Shown in pieces: positions 26,087 through 34,800 of a DNA stretch of 64,000 nt. How positions within the stretch are numbered: position 1 is the first letter of the stretch; every line of letters begins with the position of its first letter. Source of the stretch: Luteolibacter arcticus (GTDB lineage: Bacteria > Verrucomicrobiota > Verrucomicrobiia > Verrucomicrobiales > Akkermansiaceae); the NCBI RefSeq assembly GCF_025950235.1, contig NZ_JAPDDT010000006.1, forward strand, positions 62,001 through 126,000, read 5' to 3'. The notes under the pieces were generated by a model. That model did no database searches. It saw only the letters and a list, made by a program, of their open reading frames with translations, and was not told where the DNA came from. The position numbers and the translations under genes were made by a program.

Positions 26087-26260
26087 CCAAACTGCATCGG
26101 CGGACAAGAACGTCGAGAGGCCGCTACGACGCGCACCCGCTTAGCTGGCGAGGTCACTTCATCTTTACCCCGGCTCAGCCAGCCCTTGCCATCCAACGAC
26201 GGTTCGGCGGGTTGACCGCGTCCCGGCATTCGCGGCCTACGCAAACAGGGTGATGAGATC

Positions 26261-26320
26261 GACTTGCCGTCGAGGACAAGGAGGGGAGGGGCGCTTTCCC
26301 CCGGAGCAATCCGAGGGGCG
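26261..26320 (+). repeat. Dispersed hairpin element, copy 1
   Basis: GACTTGCCGTCGAGGACAAG leads into a G-rich stretch and an imperfect hairpin with a GCAA loop (26298-26318). The same arrangement, a TCGAGG box then a GC-rich hairpin, recurs at 29947-30009 and, on the minus strand, at 55336-55395. Confidence 0.45.
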
Positions 26321-26514
26321 CGTGCGTTTCTGATCGCGGCAGGGAAGTGGAGAGGCGTGGGATTGGTTCCCAGGTGAATGAGGTCCAGGCCTGATGGAAG
26401 TGGGTGCTTGTTAGATGGGTCCAAGTATCCCTTTGAAGTTCATTCACGAGAGCGAATTTCTTGCTCAAGCACAGGTGGAACCCCCGTTTGGACGGGGCCG
26501 CCAATCGTAAGTTT

Positions 26515-26541
26515 GTCCAGTTTTTTCCCCGGATTGTCCAT
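26515..26541 (-). promoter_or_regulatory. Family B operator, site 1 (ATGGAC direct repeat, 21-bp period)
   Basis: On the minus strand ATGGAC (26541-26536) and CTGGAC (26520-26515) are 21 bp apart, separated by AATCCGGGGAAAAAA. The gene it precedes starts at 26699 on the opposite strand, 158 bp away. The ATGGAC strand is opposite to the target gene at all five family B sites. Confidence 0.65.
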
Positions 26542-26698
26542 GGCTTCGGGGTCTCTGGCTGTAATACAACTGGGCTGCGATCTCGATGAAAAAGGCCAAC
26601 CGGCCCGGCCCACAAATCTCCAGCATTTTATCCGGCTCCGGTTCCCTTTCGTCCTCCCGTCCTTACCCGAATTGTTAAAACCAGATCACTCCGACCTC

Positions 26699-29600
26699 GT
26701 GAAAAAAACTCCACGTTTCATCCATCTCAGCGTCCTGCTCGGATCCGTTGTTTTCCAAGCCCATGCGGAAAGCGCTGCGGGGGCTTGGGCCAATGCCACC
26801 AGCGGTGGTACCTGGAGTGAGCCCACCAACTGGTCGGGTTCCATCAGCGCCGACGGCGCGGGTTTCACCGCGGACTTTAGCGCCATCGATATCACAGCGG
26901 ACAATACGGTCCATCTGGATTCCGCGCGAACCATTGGCAGCCTGAGCTTTGGGGACACCGACCCTCTCACCGCTGCCGGATGGATCCTCGATAACAATGC
27001 CACGCCCGGCAACGTGCTCACGCTGGAAGGTGGCACGCCGACCATCGCCGTCAACGCACTGGGAACTGGCAAGAACGCCGCCGTCACCGCGGAGCTCGCG
27101 GGAACTGCGGGCCTTACCAAAGCGGGCCCCGGCATGCTGGCGCTCAATGCGGCGAACACCTACAGCGGCGGCACCACCATCCAAGCCGGCACCCTGGCGA
27201 TTTCCCACCTCGGTGCCTTGGGAACCGGTGACGTCGCGCTCGGGAACAATACCACCCTACAGGTCAACACCACCGGCAACCTCACCGGAGCCAACACCCT
27301 CACCGTGGCTTCGGGGAATAGCGCGCTGATCGATTTCGTCGGGAGTGGCGCTCGCGCGCTCGGCACGGGGAATATCAACCTGGATGGCACGCTGCGGGTC
27401 ACACGCACCGCCACCGGTTCGGGGGGGGTGAACTTCACCGGAGCACTGGTCGGAGCCGGAACTCTCGAAGTTGGCAATACCCAGTCAGGAACTGCCGTGG
27501 GAGTGAGCCCAAACCAAGGCCGGTTCAACATCACCAATGCCAACGCCTATGCCGCTTTCACCGGTAGCGTCCACGTTCTCGAAGGTGGCAATCTGACACT
27601 TTTCAATGGTACGTTGAATGGCCAGGATGCCACGGTCGATGCGGGGGGCTACCTCACCATTGTCAACTCCAATTCGACGAGCATTGGGGCGCTGAATGGC
27701 GGTGGATTCATCACACGGAACAGTGGCACCGGTACCACGGCTACCTTGACGGTCGGCAGCGGTTCGTTCTCGGGTGTGATTGCGCAAAATTTGGTCGGAG
27801 CCATCGGCGCGGTCGCAGTTACCAAGACGTCTGCCGGAACCCTCACCCTCAGCGGAGCCAGCACCTACAGCGGTGCTACCACGGTAAGTGCCGGCACCCT
27901 CAAGGCGGGCGGGCCCTCGGTGGGTGGCACGAGCGGTCCCTTTGGCAATGGATCCACGGTGACGTTGGCGGATGTGGCAGGAGCAACCCTGAATATCACG
28001 GGATTTGCGACCGATATCGGTTCTCTCGCCGGAGGCGGCACGACGGGCGGCAACGTTGTCTTGGGTGCGGCGACCCTGACGACGGGACGCAACAACGCTT
28101 CCACGAGCTACGCCGGCGTCATCTCCGGCACCGGCGGTTTGATCAAAATCGGCACCGGTGTGCTGACGCTCACCGGCACGAACAGCTTCAGTGGCACAAC
28201 AAGCATCGATGCAGGGACCCTGCGCGTGAACGCCAGTTCGGCTCTGGGTACCAGCGCCTCGCTCCGCAGCAGCAGCGGGAGCGCAAGTACCGTCTTTGCC
28301 TCGGTGGATGCCACTGCGCTCACGATCAGCAAGGGATTTTATCAAGAGCTTGCCGGAGGCTCCATCACGTTCGGCGATGGTACCGGTACCGGCAACCTCA
28401 CCTTCACGGGTAATTTGGAACGTGGGACGGGGGCGACCAATCGGACCGTCAATGTCGCAGGGACCACCTCTGTCACCTTCAATGGCAACATCGTTAATAC
28501 TGCCCTCAGCACCAACGCCACGACTTTTCTCAAGGGCGGATCCGGCACGCTGGTGATCAAGGGAACGGGAAACAGCGAAATCGGTTACTCCGCCGTCACG
28601 GCCACCGGCGGCACGCTCGCCGCAACCAAGCTCGCCAACATTGGTTCCAACTCCTCAATTGGCAGGGCCTCTGCCGCGAGCGCCACGGGTCTCTTCACGC
28701 TCGATGGCGGCGCTACCCTCGCGCTGGTTGACGGCGGCTCGTCTTCATCCACCGATCGTCCGCTACAAATCGGCCGGACCGCCGCCGGTGGCGCGGGCAT
28801 CATCGCCAACAACGCCACGAGCAACACGCTGGAATTTTCGAACTCCGGTGACATCACCTACGGCACGACGAACCTGACGCGTTCGCTCACCCTCGGCGGC
28901 TCCAATACCGGCGCGAACACCTTCGCTCCCGTCATTGGTGACAACGGCACCGGTGTGGTGTCCTTCTCCAAGGCCGGCGCGGGAACCTGGGCGCTCACCG
29001 GGATCAATACCTACACGGGACCCACCACCATCAATGCCGGCACGCTGCTGGCGAACAATGCCAGCGGTTCCGCCACCGGCACCAACACCGTTACCGTCAA
29101 GTCCACCGGCACCCTTGGCGGCACCGGCGCTGTGGCGGGACCCGTCGTCCTGGAATCCGGCGCCGCGCTCGCCCCGGGGACCTCGATCGAGTCGCTCGCA
29201 ACGGGCGACCTCACGCTGCCAGTCGGTGCCACGCTTTTTGCCCAGATCGACTCGTCCGGAACGCCATCCGCGGACGTGGTGAATGTCACGGGTAATGTCA
29301 CCTTGGGCGGCACGCTTGCGGTCACGGACATCGCCGGCACTCCGGCGGCTGTTACGCTTGGCACCAAGCTAACCCTCATCACCTACAGCGGCACGCTCGG
29401 CGGCACCTTCAGCGGCTTGGCGGAGGGCGCCACGGTGAATGTCGGCATCAACAGTTTCAAGATCCGCTACGCCGACAGCAATGCGGTGACCTTGGAAGCC
29501 GTCACTCCTGCGGGTGGCTACAGCTCGTGGGCGAGCACCAACGCACCCGGGCAAACCGACGATCAGGATTACGACGGCGACGGGGTTGCCAACGGCGTCG

Positions 29601-29917
29601 AGTATGTCCTCGGTGGACTGGCGAACACCAACGATCTTAGCAAACTGCCAACCATTTCGATCGAGGCGGGCAACCTTGTCTTCACCTTTCTGCGCGATCA
29701 GGATTCTAAGACCCTGGACGCTACAGTCTTTATCGACGTCGGGACCACGCTCGCGACCTGGCCGCTGAACTTCACCGTCGGCAACAACACCGCCGGCTCC
29801 ACGACCGGGGTAACCGTGACTGACAATCTCAACGGCACCGACACGGTAAAGTTGACGATTGCCCAAGCTCCAGACACGAAGAAATTCGCCCGCCTGCGGG
29901 TGGAGATCGCGCCCTGA
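26699..29917 (+). CDS. Large secreted autotransporter-associated beta-strand repeat protein
   Basis: 1072 residues from GTG at 26699 (chosen because it starts directly at the signal peptide KKTPRFIHLSVLLGSVVFQAHA); a longer frame to 26378 spans the operator. From ~35 to ~920 the protein is a repetitive, Gly/Thr/Asn/Ala-rich beta-solenoid with the ~32-residue autotransporter-associated repeat (GTLTLSGASTYSGATTVSAGTLK, and similar at KTGTGV...). The C-terminal ~150 residues (DGDGVANGVEYVLGG...FARLRVEIAP) resemble the C-terminal module of the proteins ending at 31896 and 40809. There is no PEP-CTERM tail or outer-membrane barrel. Function unknown; likely surface adhesion or glycan scaffold. Confidence 0.82.
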   Translation: MKKTPRFIHLSVLLGSVVFQAHAESAAGAWANATSGGTWSEPTNWSGSISADGAGFTADFSAIDITADNTVHLDSARTIGSLSFGDTDPLTAAGWILDNNATPGNVLTLEGGTPTIAVNALGTGKNAAVTAELAGTAGLTKAGPGMLALNAANTYSGGTTIQAGTLAISHLGALGTGDVALGNNTTLQVNTTGNLTGANTLTVASGNSALIDFVGSGARALGTGNINLDGTLRVTRTATGSGGVNFTGALVGAGTLEVGNTQSGTAVGVSPNQGRFNITNANAYAAFTGSVHVLEGGNLTLFNGTLNGQDATVDAGGYLTIVNSNSTSIGALNGGGFITRNSGTGTTATLTVGSGSFSGVIAQNLVGAIGAVAVTKTSAGTLTLSGASTYSGATTVSAGTLKAGGPSVGGTSGPFGNGSTVTLADVAGATLNITGFATDIGSLAGGGTTGGNVVLGAATLTTGRNNASTSYAGVISGTGGLIKIGTGVLTLTGTNSFSGTTSIDAGTLRVNASSALGTSASLRSSSGSASTVFASVDATALTISKGFYQELAGGSITFGDGTGTGNLTFTGNLERGTGATNRTVNVAGTTSVTFNGNIVNTALSTNATTFLKGGSGTLVIKGTGNSEIGYSAVTATGGTLAATKLANIGSNSSIGRASAASATGLFTLDGGATLALVDGGSSSSTDRPLQIGRTAAGGAGIIANNATSNTLEFSNSGDITYGTTNLTRSLTLGGSNTGANTFAPVIGDNGTGVVSFSKAGAGTWALTGINTYTGPTTINAGTLLANNASGSATGTNTVTVKSTGTLGGTGAVAGPVVLESGAALAPGTSIESLATGDLTLPVGATLFAQIDSSGTPSADVVNVTGNVTLGGTLAVTDIAGTPAAVTLGTKLTLITYSGTLGGTFSGLAEGATVNVGINSFKIRYADSNAVTLEAVTPAGGYSSWASTNAPGQTDDQDYDGDGVANGVEYVLGGLANTNDLSKLPTISIEAGNLVFTFLRDQDSKTLDATVFIDVGTTLATWPLNFTVGNNTAGSTTGVTVTDNLNGTDTVKLTIAQAPDTKKFARLRVEIAP

Positions 29918-29946
29918 GCCAATGGGGTCATCCAAGGGACGACAAT

Positions 29947-30009
29947 AAATTTCCCGTCGAGGTCAAGAAGGGAAGGATGGGTGCCGCGCGGAGGAATCCG
30001 CGCGGTGCC
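29947..30009 (+). repeat. Dispersed hairpin element, copy 2
   Basis: AAATTTCCCGTCGAGGTCAA leads to CCGCGCGGA-GGAA-TCCGCGCGG (29984-30005), a 9-bp perfect stem. It follows the gene ending at 29917 and may serve as its terminator, although no U-tract follows. Confidence 0.5.
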
Positions 30010-30146
30010 TGTCGGCCCGAAACTAGATTTTAGTTCCAGAATGAGGCCGCCTTCGACTCCGCGCGTGCGCTCCCTTTTCGAATTCCACAGCTCCCGGAAA
30101 CATTTCGCGGGACAGCATCTTTCACTTTGGAAGCCCAACACTACCC

Positions 30147-31520
30147 ATGAACCCATCTTCCGCCAACGCCGAGCCCGAGCAGACGCAAACGAAGAGTCGT
30201 TCCGGGCTCAAACGACTCATCGCTCGAATGGGGCTGGGGGCCTTCACGATCTCCATGCTGGTCCATGCGATCTTTATCCTGCTGGCGATCTTCTTCTTCA
30301 TCCGCTGGGTGGAGCCGCCGCCGGAGAAGATCGATTTCCTCCCCGGGGGGGGAGGCGGGGGTAGCAACGGAACTTCCCACAGGATCCAACCGGCGCGGAA
30401 GGCGGCGATGACCGCCCCGGCGCAGTCCAAGCGCATCGCCTCCACCTCGCTCACGGCCTCCTTCTCGCTGCCCGACTCGGCGGACAATCTCATGGACCCG
30501 GGCCTGCCGATGGATATGGGAGCGGCGCATATGGGTTCCGGTGGCGGTGTGGGCGGGGGAAGTGGGGCGGGCTCGGGAACGGGCGTCGGTTCTGGCACGG
30601 GGCCGGGCAGCGGCCCGGGCTTCGGGAAGGGGTTCATCAATCCATTCGGAATCATGAAGCCCACGGGCAATGCGCTGGTCGGCACCTTCTACGACTTCAA
30701 GCAAAACCAGGACCGAAAACCCACCGGCGTGAATTCCGATAAGGTGGAACAGATCCTTCACGAGTTCATCAACAACGGCTGGAAGGAACGCGCGCTCCAG
30801 GAGAAGTACTACAAGGCGACTCAAACCCTGTATCAGACGAAAATCTATCTCCCCACCATGCCCGCGAAGAATGCTCCTGCGGCATTCCAATGCGAGAAGG
30901 AGGTCCAGCCGAGTTGCTGGGCGGTGATCTATCGGGGAACGGTGAGCCCGCCGGAATCCGGCCGCTTCCGCTTCGTCGGATTCGCGGACAACGTGCTGGC
31001 GGTGCGATTTGATGGGAAGCTGGTGTTCGACTATGGTGTCACGATCCTCAGCGGCCCGACACGGCTACTGCTCACGAAGTCTGCCACCCATCTGGATGTT
31101 CTGGCCGGGAAGAAACGCGACAAGAACGTCGAGAAGCAGCTCCGTCGCGCGCCAGCTTCGCTGCCGATGTCATTTTATCCTTACCCCGGGCTCAACAAGC
31201 CGTTGCCTTACAACGACTGGTTCGGAGGGTTGGCCGTGGGGCCGGAGTTTGCGGCCTTCGCCGGCAAGAGCTATGAGATCGAGATCCTGACGGGAGAAAT
31301 GCCGGGCGCGTATTTCAGCTCATGGCTGATGATCGAACAATCGGGCAAGACCTACCAGAAGACGGCCGAAGGCTCGCCCATCCTTCCCTTGTTTCGCCTC
31401 GATGATAGCCTTCCTTCCGACACGAAGACCGTCCCGGTGGATCCGAACGGCCCCGTGTGGCGATGCCTGACACGGAATCCTTCGAACGATCGCATCTCCG
31501 GATTGGATGATTTGGAATAG
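30147..31520 (+). CDS. Membrane-anchored Gly-rich protein with PA14-like C-terminal domain
   Basis: 457 residues. A charged N-terminus (~30 residues), then one transmembrane helix (TISMLVHAIFILLAIFFFI, 34-52) of type II orientation, followed by a VEPPPEKIDFLPGGGGGG stretch like the start of TonB or secretin-linked proteins. Residues ~125-170 are a Gly/Ser low-complexity linker (GSGGGVGGGSGAGSGTG). The last ~280 residues hold a beta-rich domain with VIYRGTVSPPESGRFRFVGFADNVLAVRFDGKLVFDYG, the signature of a PA14-type carbohydrate-binding fold. A TonB-like envelope-spanning, sugar-sensing or force-transmitting role is plausible but not shown. A decayed paralogue is at 15458-16123. Confidence 0.8.
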   Translation: MNPSSANAEPEQTQTKSRSGLKRLIARMGLGAFTISMLVHAIFILLAIFFFIRWVEPPPEKIDFLPGGGGGGSNGTSHRIQPARKAAMTAPAQSKRIASTSLTASFSLPDSADNLMDPGLPMDMGAAHMGSGGGVGGGSGAGSGTGVGSGTGPGSGPGFGKGFINPFGIMKPTGNALVGTFYDFKQNQDRKPTGVNSDKVEQILHEFINNGWKERALQEKYYKATQTLYQTKIYLPTMPAKNAPAAFQCEKEVQPSCWAVIYRGTVSPPESGRFRFVGFADNVLAVRFDGKLVFDYGVTILSGPTRLLLTKSATHLDVLAGKKRDKNVEKQLRRAPASLPMSFYPYPGLNKPLPYNDWFGGLAVGPEFAAFAGKSYEIEILTGEMPGAYFSSWLMIEQSGKTYQKTAEGSPILPLFRLDDSLPSDTKTVPVDPNGPVWRCLTRNPSNDRISGLDDLE

Positions 31521-31595
31521 CGATACCCGCGAGTGGTTTGCTGTGGCTACCCGCAAGCCTGCGCTGAGCAGGCCACGGCATTCCACTGCGGCCAT

Positions 31596-31790
31596 GCCGG
31601 TGTGACGGGGGCGGCTGTCTTCATCCACCGGCATTTCCACGAAGTCATCTCCGTGAAAAAAGTCGCCGCCCAAGCGGAGATGTCCGCGCGCTCCTTGCGA
31701 CTCAAGTATCCACGCCGGGTGGCCGCACCGTGAAGGAGGACGTCGAAAGCGAACGACTCAAGAAGGCGCATGGCGCAGGCAACCCCACAA
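31596..31790 (+). pseudogene. Remnant of an AraC-type regulator
   Basis: FIHRHFHEVISVKKVAAQAE followed by MSARSLRLKYPRR is the first helix-turn-helix region of an AraC/XylR protein. After a stop in that frame the +1 frame continues with GGRTVKEDVESERLKKAHG, matching the usual GRTP-x-EE-x-x-RLE-x-A segment. The sensor domain and second helix-turn-helix are gone. It lies in the 375-bp gap 31521-31895. I regard it as a frameshifted fossil; nothing suggests expression. Confidence 0.65.
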
Positions 31791-31839
31791 TCTTGGGCCG
31801 ACAAAGAAGCAACGCCTTTTCAAAGGCTCGGATCAAATG

Positions 31840-31867
31840 GCGAGTCGACGACACGTCGTCGACTCGC
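31840..31867 (-). terminator. Palindromic stem-loop downstream of the giant protease gene
   Basis: GCGAGTCGACGAC (31840-31852) and its exact complement (31855-31867) are separated by 2 bp. It lies 28 bp after the stop of the minus-strand gene at 31896 and is the likely 3' end of its transcript. No clear U-tract. Confidence 0.6.
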
Positions 31868-31895
31868 AGAAGTCTGTGCCGATCCCTGTCGGTAG

Positions 31896-34800
31896 CTATT
31901 CAGTGATATTGAGCCGGGCGAAGAGCTTGCCGCCACTTGCCAAGGCCCTCGGGATGGACACGGTGATGTCGTCCGGCGCGGCCTCGTTCTCGATCACCTG
32001 GATCTCGACACCGTTCGCGTCGGGTGCGGCGCTGGACTCACCGACAACAACATCGGTCCAGCCGGTGAGATCCGATCCCCACTGGACCATCTCCGTGCCG
32101 GCATGGGCCTCGGCATCATCGCGACGCTTGAAGGTGAGCACCACGTGCGTGGCATTCACGGTCGTGAGTGGGAGGATCGAGCCGTCCGCAGTCATGGGAT
32201 TGCCGCCGAGGTAGAACTCGAGCAGGTTGCCGGTGCCATCGTGGTCGGGATCGTCATGGGAACCATCGAGGCCATGGGCACTGGCCCACGCGAGATAGGG
32301 ATTTACCAGGGCACCCGCGACTGCCACCGAGATGGTGCCGGTTGTCGCCAAGGTGCTGGTGTTCCAGACGAGGCCGGCGCCGGGGGGCTGCAGGGTCATC
32401 GTGGCGAAGCTGCCGGTGCGGGTGGTCGCACTGAAGAGTTGGAACGAATCGCCGACTTGGAGTGCGTTCCCACCGACATTGGTGACCAGCAGCGTGCCGC
32501 CATAGGTGACGGTGGTGATGCCGCTGACCTTGTCGGTGGAGAGCGTGCTGCCGGTGCGCCCGATCTGCATCGCGGTGGTGCCGGACAAGGTGAGTGCCTT
32601 GCTGGACAGCGCGAGGGTGCCCGTGCCATTCACGCCCGGGGCCAGGGTGCCGCCGCTCTGCACGGTGACTGCCCCGCCAAGGGTGCCGGTGCCACCGAGC
32701 GTGCCGCCGCTTTCTACGATGAGCGTGGTAGCAGCGAGCGAGCCGGTGACACTGAGCGTCCCGCCACTGACCGTCGTGGCACCGGTGTAGGCATTGGCGC
32801 CGCCCAGCGTGAGTGTGCCGGTGCCGGTCTTGTTCAAGGCGATCAAGGTCGGGCCCGTGACGCTGAAGACGCTGGATCCGATCACGCCGGTGAAGTTTCC
32901 GCTGGTGACATTCATGGTCGCCGTACTCCCCGTCGAGTTCTTGACGATGGTTCCGTCGCCCGTGAGGTCACCAATGGCCGGGGTGTTGCCCGCGACCAAG
33001 GTGAGGTAGCCGCCGGAGTTGACCGAGACGTTGTTGCTGTTGGTCAGCGTGCCGCCCGTGACGAAGATCAAGTTGGCGCCGCTTTGAATTGCGACGCTTC
33101 CCGTGAAGTTGTCGAAGGCCGTGGCACTGCTGAAGTTCGTGCGGCGGAACGGGGTGATGGAGCCAACGGCGCTCGGGCTGCCAAGCTCCAGGGTGCCTGC
33201 ACCGAGAAGGTCACCGCTGAAGGTATTCGTCGCGGTGCCGCCTGCGGAACGCTGGATGATCAACTTGCCACCAATCGTGATAGCGCCCGTCCCGAAGCTG
33301 GCATTGCTTGAGGAGTTGGTCATTTCCAGGGTCGCGGTGTTCCCCGAGGTCACGGACAGGGTATTCGTGTTGGTCAGGGTGCCATTGAGGGAACTGGCCA
33401 CCTGGAGAGTGGTGCCGTTTCCGAGGGCGATGTTCCCGGAACCTGCGGTGCCGAGGTGGGAGAGGGTCAGAGTACCGCCGGACACCGTGGTGCCGCCCGA
33501 GTAGGTGTTGGCTCCACCGAGATTCAGGGTTCCCGCCCCGGCCTTGGTGAGCCCGTCATTGCCTGCAATGACCGCACCGATGGTGGTGGACCGGTTGTTG
33601 ACCGTCACCAGTGGACTGCCACCGGTGACGTCGAGCGTAAGTGGTCCGCCGCTGCCGGTGTTGAGGATCCAGTCGTGAGAAGTCGTCGTATCGCCGAAGC
33701 TCAGGTTGCCGATCGTTCGCGCTCCATCGAGCGTGACGGTCGCGTTCGAGGTCAGGTTCAGGTTGGCGAAGTTCGCGGACTTGTCCGCGCCCTTGGCGAT
33801 GATACTTCCGTTCCAGTTCGTGGGAACGGTCCAAGAACCGCCGTTGGCATTGGTCCAGGCGCCGTCGTTGTTGGTTACGTTCACGCTGATGTTTAGCGTT
33901 GCCGTGGCGAAAGAGTCCGCCACATCGGTCACCTGCACCGTGAAGGGGAGACCGCTCAGGTCACCGGAGGTCGGCGTGCCGGAGAGAGTGCCGTCCGTAG
34001 CCACGGCGAGCCAGGCGGGGCCGCTCGTTTTGGTGAACTCAATCGTGTCGCCATGGATGAGGTCATCGTCCCCGGCGTCGCCGGCCAAGCTGCCGGAATA
34101 GGCCACGCCCTCGCTTGCCGCCGGCTTCGTGATGATGGCGTTCGTCCAGGCCGGCGTGTCGTTGACGTTGTTTACGGTGATATTCAGAGTCGCGTAGTCG
34201 GTCAGGCCCGTGGGGTCGGTGACGCGGACGGTGAATGCATTCGCTCCGACCTCACCATTGCCCGGTGATCCACTGAGCGCGCCGCTGCTGGCAACACTGA
34301 GCCAGGCCGGGCCGCTGACCTTCGAATACGCCAGTTCCCCGAAATTCACATCGGTGACGCTGCCAGCCAGCATGGCGCTGTAGGCGGCGTCCTCGGTGGC
34401 TCCTGCTCCCGAGATCGGGTCGCTGGTGAAGAGTGGTGCGGCCGGAGGAAGGCCTTCTTGATATAGGACGCCCACCGCCGCCGCGTTGAGCGCCCGCTTG
34501 TAGATCCGCACGTCGTCCAAGGAGCCGTTGAGGAACCGTCCGCCGTAGCTGTCCTGACCGAGATAGAGTTTTGTGGCGAAGGGAACCGAGGCATGGGTGG
34601 CCGTATTGACCGCCGTCTGCAGGGTGCCTCCGGCAGGCTGCATGTAGAAGGTCGCCTTGGTCGGTTCGACTACCACGGTGCATAGCGTCCAGGTGTTATC
34701 CGGAACCGTCAGCCCACTATTGAACTGATAGGTGGCCACCACATTGTTCCACCGGTAGCGAAGTTCATTGTCCGTGCCGAAGGTCAGGCCGCTGGCAGCT

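Larger units (their letters stand above)
26087..26698 (+). promoter_or_regulatory. Intergenic region after the fucose operon
   Basis: 612 bp without a supported gene. It holds a copy of the hairpin repeat element at 26261-26320 and the family B operator at 26515-26541. The upstream open frame that reaches the next gene has no homology and spans the operator. No other structure was seen. Confidence 0.55.

Noticed and set aside
26699-29500. Possible CRISPR-like or tandem DNA repeats
   Set aside because: The periodicity comes from degenerate coding repeats (Gly/Thr-rich beta strands), with variable DNA and no constant repeat/spacer structure.
31533-31733. 66-codon frame as a real gene
   Set aside because: It encodes only a fragment of an AraC helix-turn-helix that continues in another frame; treated as a fossil.
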